Assembly: GCF_015245355.1 (NCBI RefSeq)
Contig: NZ_CP063311.1
Coordinates: forward strand, 2,577,217 to 2,641,216
Direction: 5' to 3'
DNA from: Anabaenopsis elenkinii CCIBt3563
GTDB taxonomy: Bacteria; Cyanobacteriota; Cyanobacteriia; Cyanobacteriales; Nostocaceae
Length of the DNA stretch: 64,000 nucleotides
In this document: in pieces, positions 45,163 through 54,856 of the stretch
Position numbering within the stretch: position 1 is the stretch's first letter
Layout of the letters: each line of letters begins with the position of its first letter
The notes under the pieces: generated by a model
The model's input: only the letters and a program-made list of their open reading frames with translations
What the model was told of the DNA's origin: nothing
Databases searched by the model: none
Program-made: the position numbers and the translations under genes

Positions 45163-46572
45163 TTATCTTAGAGGTACAATGGCGCTCATTTGTTCCAAAT
45201 CTAACACTTGTGCTAATTCAGCTTCAGTCATTAACCCTCGTTCTAAAACAATTTGCCTGAGAGATTTACCGGTTTGTAAAGATTCTTTGGCTACAGCAGC
45301 CGCATTTAAATAACCAATGTGGGTATTTAAGGCGGTGACTAATGCTAAACTACCTTCAGCATAAGCTAAACAACGTTCCTTGTTGGCAGTAATTCCCTCA
45401 ATGCAACGCTGGGTGAGGGCGGCGATGGTATTACCGAGAATTTCAATACTGTGAATCAGATTATAGGCGATCAGGGGCATCATCACATTTAATTCTAATT
45501 GTCCTGCTTGAGCGGCTAAGGCGATCGCATGATCGTAACCCATTACCTGAAAACATACCATAGATGTCATCTCTGCCATCACTGGGTTATATTTACCCGG
45601 CATAATTGAGGAACCTGGTTGTACTGGGGGTAATTGAATTTCTTTAAAACCAGTTTTGGGACCTGAGTCCATTAACCGCAAATCGTGGGAGATTTTGACT
45701 AAATCCTGGGCTAAATTGCGTAAAGCACCGGAAACATTCACAAAAGGTGCCATACTCTGCATTGCGGCCATTAAATGGGGTGCTGGTTCCAATGGTGATT
45801 CCATCAATTGGGCAATCACTTCTACCACACGGGTGCGATACTGGGGATGAGTATTCATACCAGTACCAGCAGCACTACCACCCAACCCCAATACCATTAA
45901 ATCCCCAGAAGCTATATAAATGCGGTTCTGGTGATCTGATAATATCTGCGCCCAAGCGCGGAAATTATCACCCAAACGCACAGGTACAGCATCTTGTAGG
46001 TGGGTTCTCCCTGATTTGACGATATCTTGAAATTCTACAGCTTTAGTTTCTAAGGCGGCGATCGCTTTTGACAAAGCTGGGTGTAATGTGTGAGTAAGGG
46101 CTAATAGTCCCCCAATCCGAATTGCTGTAGGAATCACATCATTGGTAGACTGTCCATAGTTTACATGGTCATTGGGACTAACCCGCTGATAATTGCCCTT
46201 TTCTTCCCCGATAATTTCTAAAGCTCGATTTGCTAAAACTTCATTGACGTTCATGTGGTGAGAAGTCCCCGCACCAGCTTGATAAACATCTACTACAAAC
46301 TGATCTCGTAACTTCCCATTCAGTATTTCATCAGCAGCTTGGACAATTGCTTGACTGATATCTGACGGAATACAACCCAATTCTCCATTGACGATAGCGG
46401 TAGCTTTTTTGATAATTAAACAAGCATCTACGTAAGTATCTAACGGTTTAATGCCGCTAATATCGAAGTTTTCTACTGCTCGGAGTGTTTGGATACCGTA
46501 ATAAACACTACTGTCAATTTGGCGATCGCCCATGGAATCGCGTTCAATGCGAAAATCTTTATTTTCAGTCAT
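45163..46572 (-). CDS. aspA: Aspartate ammonia-lyase
   Basis: Aspartase removes ammonia from L-aspartate to give fumarate. The 469 residues show the superfamily fold: YYGIQTLRAVENF, GAGTSHHMNVNEVLANRA, SGRTHLQDAVP and the signature GSSIMPGKYNPVMAEM. The GSSIMP loop has GK rather than AK, so fumarase-like activity cannot be fully excluded, but ERDSMGDRQI and DVYQAGAGTSHHMN are aspartase-like. Divergent from pgsA with only 8 bp between the annotated frame starts. Confidence 0.88.
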   Translation of the reverse strand: MTENKDFRIERDSMGDRQIDSSVYYGIQTLRAVENFDISGIKPLDTYVDACLIIKKATAIVNGELGCIPSDISQAIVQAADEILNGKLRDQFVVDVYQAGAGTSHHMNVNEVLANRALEIIGEEKGNYQRVSPNDHVNYGQSTNDVIPTAIRIGGLLALTHTLHPALSKAIAALETKAVEFQDIVKSGRTHLQDAVPVRLGDNFRAWAQILSDHQNRIYIASGDLMVLGLGGSAAGTGMNTHPQYRTRVVEVIAQLMESPLEPAPHLMAAMQSMAPFVNVSGALRNLAQDLVKISHDLRLMDSGPKTGFKEIQLPPVQPGSSIMPGKYNPVMAEMTSMVCFQVMGYDHAIALAAQAGQLELNVMMPLIAYNLIHSIEILGNTIAALTQRCIEGITANKERCLAYAEGSLALVTALNTHIGYLNAAAVAKESLQTGKSLRQIVLERGLMTEAELAQVLDLEQMSAIVPLR

Positions 46573-46643
46573 AGTATTCTGTGGATCATGTCAAAATACA
46601 GATCATGCCATGTAAATACACTAAAAACCTAATTTGGTACTAT

Positions 46644-47162
46644 ATGAACTTACCCAACTTAATTACCTTTTCTCGACTTTTGGGAATACCATTTTTACTT
46701 TACGGCTTATATAATCCTACACCCCAAGCTAGATGGGTATGTTTGAGCATATTCTTAGTCGCAGCGTTAACTGATTGGTTGGATGGGTATTTGGCTCGGA
46801 AGCTCAACCAAATTACTGATTTAGGTAAATTTCTCGATCCTTTAGTAGATAAATTACTCGTACTTGCGCCGTTGTTAGTCTTAGTGGAATTACAAACTAT
46901 TCCCGCTTGGGGGGTGTTTGTGATTTTAGCACGGGAATTGGCGATCGCAGGTTGGCGGGTCAATCAAACTACAATCACAGGGGCGAATATTTGGGGTAAA
47001 CTTAAAACCGTAAGTCAAATAATTGCTATATCACTGTTAATTGCACCTTTATCAACAGCTTGGAAAACTCCTTCTTTGATTGCTTTTTGGGTTTCTGTAG
47101 TTTTGACTTTAATATCTGGGGTCATTTACCTGATTCCATCTAGGAATCAAAACAGTTTGTAA
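46644..47162 (+). CDS. pgsA: CDP-diacylglycerol-glycerol-3-phosphate 3-phosphatidyltransferase
   Basis: PgsA makes phosphatidylglycerol phosphate, an essential thylakoid lipid precursor. About 172 residues from MNLPNLITFSRLLGIPFLLYGL; the longer frame from 46581 adds an unconserved lead. The CDP-alcohol phosphotransferase signature D-G-x2-A-R-x8-G-x3-D-x3-D is visible in WLDGYLARKLNQITDLGKFLDPLVDK. Several transmembrane helices follow. Divergent from aspA. Confidence 0.93.
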   Translation: MNLPNLITFSRLLGIPFLLYGLYNPTPQARWVCLSIFLVAALTDWLDGYLARKLNQITDLGKFLDPLVDKLLVLAPLLVLVELQTIPAWGVFVILARELAIAGWRVNQTTITGANIWGKLKTVSQIIAISLLIAPLSTAWKTPSLIAFWVSVVLTLISGVIYLIPSRNQNSL

Positions 47163-47263
47163 GATAGCATCCCATTAGTGATATGTGAAAGGCTCTAAAT
47201 TTTATCAGAAAAAACATGGTTGGTTGTCTTGTCTGGTGGTTTTAGATTTGATATGATTCTTAG

Positions 47264-48334
47264 TTAGGCTGTCCTCTTTTCATAGTTTTGTTTTATCCAG
47301 GATTGATATTCTCCTGAGCGAACCTGATTAATCCAATCGGTGTTATTCAGATACCATTTGACAGTTTTCAATAAACCACTGTCAAAGTTCTCTTGAGGTT
47401 GCCAACCCAATTCATCAATAATTTTACTACAATTAATTGCATATCTCCGGTCATGTCCCGGACGGTCTTTGACAAAAGTAATTAAATCAGAATGGCACAA
47501 ATCAGATTTAGGCGCTAATTCATCTAATATCGCACAAATTTTTGCCACAACTTGTAAGTTTGTTTGTTCGTTCATTCCACCAACATTATAAGTTTCGCCA
47601 ATTTTACCCTGTTCTAGAACCAGTTTAATGGCTTGACAATGATCGATGACATAAAGCCAATCTCGAATATTTTGACCATCCCCATATATAGGTAATGGTT
47701 GACCTTCCATTCCATTGAGGATAGTCAAAGGAATCAGCTTTTCAGGAAACTGATGAGGACCATAATTATTAGAGCAATTTGTGGTTAAAGTTGGTAATCC
47801 ATAGGTATGATAATAAGCCCTGACAAAATGGTCAGATGCTGCTTTCGATGCTGCATAAGGACTATTAGGTGCGTAGGGGGTATCCTCTTTAAAAGCTGCT
47901 TCTTGGGGACTTAATGAGCCGTAGACCTCATCTGTAGATATGTGCAAGAAGCGAAACTGCTGCTGTCTTATTGGTGACAATTTTTGCCAATATATCCGAC
48001 TGGTTTCTAATAGCTGAAATGTACCGACTACATTGGTTTGAATAAAAGATTCAGGGCTTAAAATAGAACGGTCAACATGAGTTTCAGCCGCAAAATTAAT
48101 AATTGCTTGTGGTTGATATTTCTCTAATAAAAAACTAACTAACTCACAGTTACTAATATCTCCGCACACAAAAAAATAATCTGGATCATCTTGTATTTCT
48201 GCTAAACTTCCTAAATTACTCGCATAGGTTAATTTATCCAAATTAATGATGTTAGCCCATCCTAATCTCCTGGCTTCTAACACGAAATTAGCACCAATAA
48301 AACCCGCCCCACCTGTCACTAATACAGTTTGCAT
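47264..48334 (-). CDS. rfbB: dTDP-glucose 4,6-dehydratase
   Basis: Extended SDR of 356 residues that converts dTDP-glucose to dTDP-4-keto-6-deoxyglucose, the precursor of rhamnose and other deoxysugars. NAD-binding GGAGFIGANFVLEA at the N terminus, STDEVYGSL, active-site YAASKAASDHFVRAYYHTYG (Tyr and Lys) and RDWLYVIDHCQAI are diagnostic. It is at the left edge of the polysaccharide cluster. rfbA, rfbC and rfbD partners are not in the window. Confidence 0.93.
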   Translation of the reverse strand: MQTVLVTGGAGFIGANFVLEARRLGWANIINLDKLTYASNLGSLAEIQDDPDYFFVCGDISNCELVSFLLEKYQPQAIINFAAETHVDRSILSPESFIQTNVVGTFQLLETSRIYWQKLSPIRQQQFRFLHISTDEVYGSLSPQEAAFKEDTPYAPNSPYAASKAASDHFVRAYYHTYGLPTLTTNCSNNYGPHQFPEKLIPLTILNGMEGQPLPIYGDGQNIRDWLYVIDHCQAIKLVLEQGKIGETYNVGGMNEQTNLQVVAKICAILDELAPKSDLCHSDLITFVKDRPGHDRRYAINCSKIIDELGWQPQENFDSGLLKTVKWYLNNTDWINQVRSGEYQSWIKQNYEKRTA

Positions 48335-48536
48335 ATCTTCTCACATACTTAATTCATTTATGGTTTCTTCGTGGTGTTGGTAGCGAAAAAGTATCTTAAC
48401 TATTAAGTCAACTATAGCACTCCTAAATCATTTGTAAACTTGCTTCTTTCCTGACTAATTGGCGATTAGAGCCTGTGTGCAGGGTTTGCCATAGGCGGGA
48501 AAATTGAAATAGGATTGCTATAGTCCCAGAAAATAT

Positions 48537-49475
48537 CTAGACAGCCTGTAAAATTTCCTCATCTAGGGAGAAATCAATTTCAGCTTGATCTTGTCTAGTT
48601 TTGAGATAATCCTGTTCTAGAGAATCAGCTAACCCAGAAATTAAATCATATTCAGGTTGCCAAGCTAATTCTCTCATAGCTTTATTCACTGATGCAAAGA
48701 AATGCTGTACTCGCATGGGAAAAGCTTTGCGCTTGCCAAAATCGAATTGTTTCGGGTCATAATGTACTATTTTAATGGCATCAGGTGATTTACCCGCTGC
48801 TACAGCACAAGCACGGGCTAAACCATCAAAGGTGACGAAGCGATCGCCGGAAATATTATAAATTTGTCCTATGGCTTGTTGATTACCGATGACCTGTGAC
48901 ATGGACTGAGCTAAATCTTTGACATGACCTAACTGGGTAATATGCAACCCATTACCAGGAATGGGAAGGGGGCGATCGCGTACAATTCTGTCAAAAAACC
49001 AGCTTTCTAAAGGATTATAGTTACCCGGTCCGTAAATATAAGTTGGGCGAATCGCAGTAAAAGGTAAATTTTGTTGACTTAGGTAAGCTTCTGTTTCATG
49101 CTTACCCCGGTGGCGACTTTTCGGATCTACTGCATCCCCTTCTATATGAGGTAACTGGTCAGATTTGAGATATACCCCCGCAGAACTCATATATACAAAG
49201 TGCTGTACCCGTCCTTGATAGATTTCTGCTAAAGGTTGAGTATCCGTAAGTTCCCGACCGTTATTATCAAAAATGACATCAAATTCTTGTGATGATAATT
49301 TTTCTTTGAGTTGGTTGGCGTCAGTGCGATCGCCTATAATTTGTCCTACTCCCGGTAAAGAAGGTAAAGGACGATTTCCACGATTAAACAGTACCACCTC
49401 GTGTCCTTGCTCTACCAACAGTTGAGTCAGATAAACTCCAATGAACCTAGTACCACCCATGATTAAAATTCGCAT
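48537..49475 (-). CDS. NAD-dependent epimerase/dehydratase, CSP41-like
   Basis: Atypical SDR of 312 residues. The N terminus RILIMGGTRFIGVYLTQLLVEQGHEVVLFNRGNRP and the middle IRPTYIYGPGNYNPLESWFFDRI match the CSP41 group, chloroplast stem-loop-binding proteins that bind RNA, and their cyanobacterial homologues. The typical catalytic Tyr-x-x-x-Lys is not clear. It may be a sugar epimerase of the neighbouring cluster or an RNA-binding protein; the family resemblance favours the latter. Confidence 0.8.
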   Translation of the reverse strand: MRILIMGGTRFIGVYLTQLLVEQGHEVVLFNRGNRPLPSLPGVGQIIGDRTDANQLKEKLSSQEFDVIFDNNGRELTDTQPLAEIYQGRVQHFVYMSSAGVYLKSDQLPHIEGDAVDPKSRHRGKHETEAYLSQQNLPFTAIRPTYIYGPGNYNPLESWFFDRIVRDRPLPIPGNGLHITQLGHVKDLAQSMSQVIGNQQAIGQIYNISGDRFVTFDGLARACAVAAGKSPDAIKIVHYDPKQFDFGKRKAFPMRVQHFFASVNKAMRELAWQPEYDLISGLADSLEQDYLKTRQDQAEIDFSLDEEILQAV

Positions 49476-49645
49476 AAAATCCCACCTTTAAAAAAATACT
49501 TGTTGTCAAGAGCCTCAAGTTCCTATCACCTAGCCCCCAACTTGAGGTTATCAGGTTGCAGCATCCCTATGGAACCTATGAATAAAAAACCATTACCTAA
49601 ACCTGACAACTATTCTTCTCTCCCTTTTACCCCTAGTAGTTAGCC

Positions 49646-50785
49646 GTGTCCTTAAAATACGCTTTAGTTCATGAGTGGCTCACACCTAAAGCCACCGGTG
49701 GTTCAGAAATAGTAGTCCAGGAAATTCTCAAACATATTAATGCTGATTTATATGCCCTGATTGATTTTGAGTCAACCAATCCTCACAGTTATTTATACAA
49801 ACGGGACATTGGCACAACTTTTCTCCAACACTGGCCTTATGCTCAAAATGGTGTGCAAAAATACTTACCTTTCTTACCCTTAGCAATTGAACAACTGGAT
49901 TTACGGGATTATGATGTTATTCTTTCCTCATCCCACGCCGTGGCGAAAGGAGTTCTCACAACTCCCGATCAGTTGCATATCTGTTACTGTCATACTCCCA
50001 TGCGCTACGCTTGGGATTTGACATTTGATTATCTGCGCTACAGCAACTTAGGAAAAGGTTTACTAGGATGGGTAACTCGATATTTACTACATAGTTTACG
50101 CCAGTGGGATGTCTTGAGTGCCAATCGCGTAGATTACTTTATCGCCAATTCCCACCATACCGCTCGTCGCATTTGGCGCTGCTATCGGCGCCCAGCAACG
50201 GTCATTTATCCACCAGTAAATATTGATAAATTCCCATTGGTAACTCAAAAAGAAGATTTTTATCTCACAGTTTCCCGGTTAGTCAGTTACAAGCAGGTAT
50301 CCTTAATCGTCAAAGCTTTTAATCAATTAAAACTCCCATTAGTGATTATTGGTGCAGGACCTGAAATGCCAAAAATTGGTAACCTAGCTAATGACAACAT
50401 CCAAATACTTGGATGGCAACCCGATGATGTGGTAAAAAAATATATGGCTAGAGCTAAGGCATTTGTGTATGCAGCTTGTGAAGATTTTGGCATTGCCTTA
50501 GTAGAAGCACAAGCTTGTGGTACTCCAGTCATTGCTTACGGTGCTGGAGGTGCTTTAGAAACGGTGCGCGATTTGCGTGTTTGTCCCGATACAGCAACGG
50601 GCATATTTTTCAGCACACAAACCACAGCAGCTTTAATGGAGGCACTAGAAAAATTTGAAATTTATCAAACTTCATTCAATCTTGAGTATATGCGATCGCA
50701 CGCTGCCCAATTTTCATCACCAGTTTTTGCCCAGCGCTATCTTAAATTTATAGAGGAATGTCACCAAGAAAAAACATCCCAATAG
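49646..50785 (+). CDS. Glycosyltransferase family 4 protein
   Basis: GT-B-fold glycosyltransferase of 379 residues. The N-terminal domain has HEWLTPKATGGSEIVVQEIL and the C-terminal donor domain shows the VSRLVSYKQVSLIVKAFNQL and EDFGIALVEAQACGTPVIAYGAGGALETV (EX7E-type) motif. It probably adds a hexose to a lipid-linked polysaccharide intermediate. The start is GTG at 49646. It is followed by a priming sugar transferase. Confidence 0.92.
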   Translation: MSLKYALVHEWLTPKATGGSEIVVQEILKHINADLYALIDFESTNPHSYLYKRDIGTTFLQHWPYAQNGVQKYLPFLPLAIEQLDLRDYDVILSSSHAVAKGVLTTPDQLHICYCHTPMRYAWDLTFDYLRYSNLGKGLLGWVTRYLLHSLRQWDVLSANRVDYFIANSHHTARRIWRCYRRPATVIYPPVNIDKFPLVTQKEDFYLTVSRLVSYKQVSLIVKAFNQLKLPLVIIGAGPEMPKIGNLANDNIQILGWQPDDVVKKYMARAKAFVYAACEDFGIALVEAQACGTPVIAYGAGGALETVRDLRVCPDTATGIFFSTQTTAALMEALEKFEIYQTSFNLEYMRSHAAQFSSPVFAQRYLKFIEECHQEKTSQ

Positions 50786-50787
50786 GG

Positions 50788-50806
50788 TAGCGTGGCCTCA
50801 GCCATA
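50788..50806 (+). repeat. Dispersed TAGCGTGGC..CAGCCATA repeat
   Basis: TAGCGTGGCCTCAGCCATA immediately follows the glycosyltransferase stop. Close copies are at 51714-51732, 52051-52070 and 10372-10390. These short near-palindromic repeats are common between cyanobacterial genes and are not known to have a set function. Confidence 0.75.
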
Positions 50807-50925
50807 AGTGAACAGCCAAAGTTAATTTCTGGTTTTGCAGTGCTTATTGGCACTTTATGCCCAGAAATGTCTCATTTTAGCTTTAAGATTAAGACTATGT
50901 GTGGTGTGGATTATTAAGGAGTACG

Positions 50926-51708
50926 ATGACTGGCCAGAGCTCACTCCTCTCCGGTAAGCGATATCTAGGCTTCAGAAATGGTAAAGCCCAACAGCAAAGC
51001 ACTAGTGCGTCTATGCGTACTTTGATCAGCCGGGCCCAAAAAACCAAGACGCCTAAACTCAAACCCCAAGGTTTATCTTTACAGGGTTTAAACGGAGAGT
51101 TTGCTAAAAGATTGTTTGATATAGTGTTTTCATTGTTGGTCTTGATTTTGCTCTTCCCACTTTATTTAATTTTGTCCCTGCTGATTGCTCTTAGCTCGGA
51201 AGGGCCAATTTTTTATATCCAGAAACGGGTAGGCAAAAACTACAAGACCTTCAATTGTATTAAATTTCGGACAATGGTCAGCAATGCAGACGAAATACTC
51301 ATGCAAATGATGACAACATCCCCGGAACTGCGAGAAGAATTCGAGAGCAATTTTAAGCTGAAAAAAGACCCCCGAATCACCAAAATTGGTCAATTTTTAC
51401 GAATTACCAGCTTAGACGAATTTCCCCAGTTTTGGAATGTTCTCAAGGGAGACATGAGTGTTGTCGGACCTCGTCCGTTAGTCAGCTCAGAACTGGCTAA
51501 ATATGGTTGTCACATTGATCATATTCTCACAATTCGCCCAGGAATTACTGGATTGTGGCAAGTTTCTGGGCGTAATGACATTCCTTACCCGCGAAGAGTC
51601 CAAATAGACCTACATTATGTCAAATTTAGAAATTTTTGGCTGGATTTATGGATAATATTTAAAACAATTGATGTGGTGATTCTACCTAAAAATAAAGGGG
51701 CATACTAA
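50926..51708 (+). CDS. Sugar transferase (polyprenyl-phosphate phosphoglycosyltransferase)
   Basis: Bacterial sugar transferase that links the first sugar phosphate to undecaprenyl phosphate, starting polysaccharide units. The ATG at 50926 follows AAGGAG; the frame from 50899 adds nine residues without a ribosome binding site. A hydrophobic hairpin or helix (FDIVFSLLVLILLFPLYLILSLLIAL) precedes the catalytic KRVGKNYKTFNCIKFRTM and SLDEFPQFWNVLKGDMSVVGPRP motifs. A polar N-terminal lead of about 60 residues is unconserved. No CoA-binding-type large N domain, so it is the short WbaP C-terminal form. Confidence 0.93.
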   Translation: MTGQSSLLSGKRYLGFRNGKAQQQSTSASMRTLISRAQKTKTPKLKPQGLSLQGLNGEFAKRLFDIVFSLLVLILLFPLYLILSLLIALSSEGPIFYIQKRVGKNYKTFNCIKFRTMVSNADEILMQMMTTSPELREEFESNFKLKKDPRITKIGQFLRITSLDEFPQFWNVLKGDMSVVGPRPLVSSELAKYGCHIDHILTIRPGITGLWQVSGRNDIPYPRRVQIDLHYVKFRNFWLDLWIIFKTIDVVILPKNKGAY

Positions 51709-52178
51709 TAGTGTAGCGTGGCGTCAGCCATAGAACCATTCCCAAGGTATGGGCAAATTATTCGGCTAGTTTCTCCTGAAAAACAATCAAAACCTCACTG
51801 AGATTCTGAGTAGAATAACTTAAATTATCATTTCTCTGTGTGAGGTTTTTTCAGTATTTTCCCTTAATTAGATAACTAGTATGTACACCATAGGTTAGTC
51901 CGGGTGAGATGATGTAAGATATCCCATTGATTAAAGTGATACTAATTCTTTGCCGAGCAGAATTAATGTAAACAAAATAATTAGGTGACTTTTGAGTTAA
52001 ACTAATTCGGGGTGAGTTGTGAAATCACTCACATATTAGCACTGATCAAGTAGCGTGGCGCAGCCCATGCAGATCTGGCCTTAGACAGAAGTTTAAGACC
52101 AATAGTTTTACCCTGAGATGATCTAGCCGGAACTGGATGATCTCAAGCGTGTAACCATTTCAATAGGGATAAAAGAGC
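51709..52178. other. Spacer with terminator and two short repeats
   Basis: Holds TAGCGTGGCGTCAGCCATA (51714-51732), a stem AACCTCAC/GTGAGGTT ending in six T (51791-51852, see terminator entry), and TAGCGTGGCGCAGCCCATGC (52051-52070). A promoter for gmd probably lies after 51850, near 51900-52000. No gene is seen in the 470 bp. Confidence 0.5.
51791..51852 (+). terminator. Likely terminator of the sugar transferase gene
   Basis: AACCTCAC at 51791-51798 pairs with GTGAGGTT at 51839-51846 across a long AT-rich loop of about 40 bases, and T6 follows. The stem is short for the loop, so it is a moderate call. Confidence 0.5.
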
Positions 52179-53258
52179 ATGACACAAACCAAACGGGCTT
52201 TAATTACTGGTATTACTGGTCAAGATGGTTCATATCTGAGTGAGTTTTTGCTTGAGCAAGGTTATGAAGTCCATGGTATTATTCGCCGGACTTCTACCTT
52301 TAATACAGACCGCATTGATCATATTTACGAAGATCCACATAACCCAGGCGCACGGTTGTTTCTCCACTACGGCGACTTAACCGATGGTACAACCCTACGC
52401 CGGATTATAGAACAAGTCCAACCGATAGAAATTTATAACTTGGGCGCTCAATCCCATGTCAGAGTCAGCTTTGACTCACCGGAATATACTGTTGATACGG
52501 TAGGAATGGGAACACTGCGATTATTAGAAGCCATCCGGGATTACCAGCAACGTACAGGAATTGAGGTGCGTTTCTATCAAGCTGGTTCCTCTGAAATGTT
52601 TGGTTTAGTGCAAGCAGTACCCCAAAGCGAAACCACCCCCTTTTATCCCCGCAGTCCCTATGCATGTGCTAAAGTTTACGCCCATTGGCAAACGGTAAAT
52701 TACCGCGAGTCTTATAACTTGTTTGCTTGTAATGGCATACTTTTTAACCATGAATCACCCCGCCGGGGCGAAACCTTTGTGACACGCAAAATTACCAGAG
52801 CGGTTGCTAAAATTGTCGCAGGTAAACAGAAAAAGATTTATATGGGTAATCTCGACTCCAAACGAGATTGGGGCTATGCCAAGGATTACGTGCGGGCAAT
52901 GTGGTTGATGTTACAACATGAGCAGCCGGATGATTACGTAATTGCTACTGGTGAAACTTACTCTGTACGGCAATTTTTGCATGAGGCTTTTAGTTATGTG
53001 AACCTCAACTGGGAAGATTATGTCGAGTTTGACCAACGCTATCTCCGTCCGGCAGAAGTAGATTTGTTAATTGGTGACCCTACCAAGGCCAAACAAAAGC
53101 TGGGTTGGGAACCATCGGTAACTTTTACGGAGCTAGTCGCTCTGATGGTGGAAGCAGATTTACAAGCATTGGGTTTGACCTCACCAAATGGTAAAGGTGC
53201 GAATATTGCTGATGAAATTGCTACTATTCGTCAAGAACTGGGCGCTCTCCACTTCTAA
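52179..53258 (+). CDS. gmd: GDP-mannose 4,6-dehydratase
   Basis: Makes GDP-4-keto-6-deoxymannose from GDP-mannose, the first step of GDP-fucose. The 359 residues show the NADP-binding [25 protein letters not shown], the conserved [28 protein letters not shown], and active-site [10 protein letters not shown] (Tyr and Lys). The C-terminal [21 protein letters not shown] is diagnostic. It is followed 27 bp later by fcl, so the pair is a GDP-fucose operon within the polysaccharide cluster. Confidence 0.97.
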   Translation: MTQTKRALITGITGQDGSYLSEFLLEQGYEVHGIIRRTSTFNTDRIDHIYEDPHNPGARLFLHYGDLTDGTTLRRIIEQVQPIEIYNLGAQSHVRVSFDSPEYTVDTVGMGTLRLLEAIRDYQQRTGIEVRFYQAGSSEMFGLVQAVPQSETTPFYPRSPYACAKVYAHWQTVNYRESYNLFACNGILFNHESPRRGETFVTRKITRAVAKIVAGKQKKIYMGNLDSKRDWGYAKDYVRAMWLMLQHEQPDDYVIATGETYSVRQFLHEAFSYVNLNWEDYVEFDQRYLRPAEVDLLIGDPTKAKQKLGWEPSVTFTELVALMVEADLQALGLTSPNGKGANIADEIATIRQELGALHF

Positions 53259-53285
53259 TTTATCCGCAAGCAATAGTATAAAATT

Positions 53286-54230
53286 ATGACTGCCTTAGAA
53301 CTTAAAAATCAACGGATTCTCGTAACTGGTGGGGCGGGGTTCCTGGGTCGTCAAGTAGTTAATCAGTTGTGTCAAGCAGGGGCTGACATTACTAAGATTA
53401 GCATACCTCGATCGCGTGACCATGATTTACGTCGGCTGGAAAATTGCCAACGTGTAGTTGACCAGCAAGATATTGTCATCCATTTAGCCGCTCATGTGGG
53501 TGGTATCGGTCTCAATCGCGAAAAACCCGCGGAGTTATTTTACGACAACTTAATCATGGGAACTCAGCTGATTCACTGTGCCTATGCAGCTGGGGTGAAA
53601 AAATTTGTTTGTGTTGGTACTATTTGCGCTTATCCCAAATTTACACCAGTGCCATTCAAAGAAGATGACCTATGGAATGGCTACCCAGAAGAAACTAACG
53701 CCCCCTATGGAATTGCTAAGAAAGCACTGTTAGTGCAATTGCAATCTTACCGCCAGCAGTACGGTTTTAATGGGATTTACTTGTTACCAGTCAATTTATA
53801 TGGACCTGAAGATAACTTTGACCCCAGTAGTTCCCACGTGATTCCGGCTTTAATACGCAAAGTCCATGAAGCCCAAATCAAGGGGGAAAAACAACTCCCG
53901 GTTTGGGGTGATGGTAGCCCTACCCGTGAGTTTCTCTATTCAGAAGATGCGGCGCGGGGTATTGTTATGGGTACTCAGTTTTATAATGACTCTGAGCCGG
54001 TTAATTTGGGAACGGGTGCAGAAATCTCTATCTACGATTTAATTACTCTCATCTGTGAATTGATGGAGTTTGATGGTGAAATAGTTTGGGAAACAGATAA
54101 ACCTAATGGTCAACCCCGGCGCTGTTTGGATACTGAACGCGCTCAGGGGGCTTTTAACTTTACTGCTCAGGTCAGCTTTAGACAAGGGCTACAAAATACC
54201 ATTGAGTGGTATCGGCAAAATGCTGTATAA
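53286..54230 (+). CDS. fcl: GDP-L-fucose synthase
   Basis: Epimerase-reductase that converts GDP-4-keto-6-deoxymannose to GDP-L-fucose. A 314-residue SDR with [26 protein letters not shown], active-site [12 protein letters not shown] and [17 protein letters not shown], all typical. The start is ATG at 53286, shortly after the gmd stop; expression is probably coupled. It supports fucose in the surface polysaccharide. Confidence 0.95.
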   Translation: MTALELKNQRILVTGGAGFLGRQVVNQLCQAGADITKISIPRSRDHDLRRLENCQRVVDQQDIVIHLAAHVGGIGLNREKPAELFYDNLIMGTQLIHCAYAAGVKKFVCVGTICAYPKFTPVPFKEDDLWNGYPEETNAPYGIAKKALLVQLQSYRQQYGFNGIYLLPVNLYGPEDNFDPSSSHVIPALIRKVHEAQIKGEKQLPVWGDGSPTREFLYSEDAARGIVMGTQFYNDSEPVNLGTGAEISIYDLITLICELMEFDGEIVWETDKPNGQPRRCLDTERAQGAFNFTAQVSFRQGLQNTIEWYRQNAV

Positions 54231-54259
54231 CTAATGTGCTGAGGTGGGTTGTTTGAGTT

Positions 54260-54808
54260 TTGTTAGATAAAGCTGAGTTACGCCGTGTTTTACTTGAAAA
54301 ACGCCAGTCCATGTCTGTGGAAGAATGGAGAGAAAAAAGCGATCGCATCTGTAGACAACTACAAAATTGCACTCTATTTACTCAAGCTAAAACAATACTG
54401 GCTTATTTCAGTGTTCGTCAAGAACCTGACCTCAGTCCATTATTTGCCGATTCTCAGTATCGTTGGGGATTTCCCCGGTGTATTGGTAAGTCTCTCACCT
54501 GGCATTTTTACACACCCCTCGATACTGTTCAAATTGGCGCCTATGGGATTACTGAACCCCATCCCCAGGCGCCAATTGTTCACCCTGAAGCCGTTGATTT
54601 GATACTTGTTCCTAGTGTGGCTTGCGACTATCAAGGATATCGCTTAGGTTATGGTGGGGGTTATTATGATCGTTTACTCAGTTCTCCAGGATGGGCAAGT
54701 AAGTCTACCATTGGTATTGTCTTTGATTTTGCCTATTTACCTCAGTTACCTGTAGACGTTTGGGATAAACCATTACAAGCTGTGATTAGTGAAAACCGTT
54801 GCAGTTAA
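54260..54808 (+). CDS. 5-formyltetrahydrofolate cyclo-ligase
   Basis: Converts 5-formyl-THF to methenyl-THF with ATP. The 182 residues contain the C-terminal signature GYRLGYGGGYYDR, plus LDKAELRRVLLEKRQSM and DLILVPSVACDYQG. The start is TTG at 54260 (MLDKAELRR), directly after fcl; no ATG is available upstream. Slightly shorter than some family members, but complete. Confidence 0.92.
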   Translation: MLDKAELRRVLLEKRQSMSVEEWREKSDRICRQLQNCTLFTQAKTILAYFSVRQEPDLSPLFADSQYRWGFPRCIGKSLTWHFYTPLDTVQIGAYGITEPHPQAPIVHPEAVDLILVPSVACDYQGYRLGYGGGYYDRLLSSPGWASKSTIGIVFDFAYLPQLPVDVWDKPLQAVISENRCS

Positions 54809-54856
54809 ACCAATTCCTCCCCCTAATATAAGAATAGCCTCTATTTACGATCTCAA

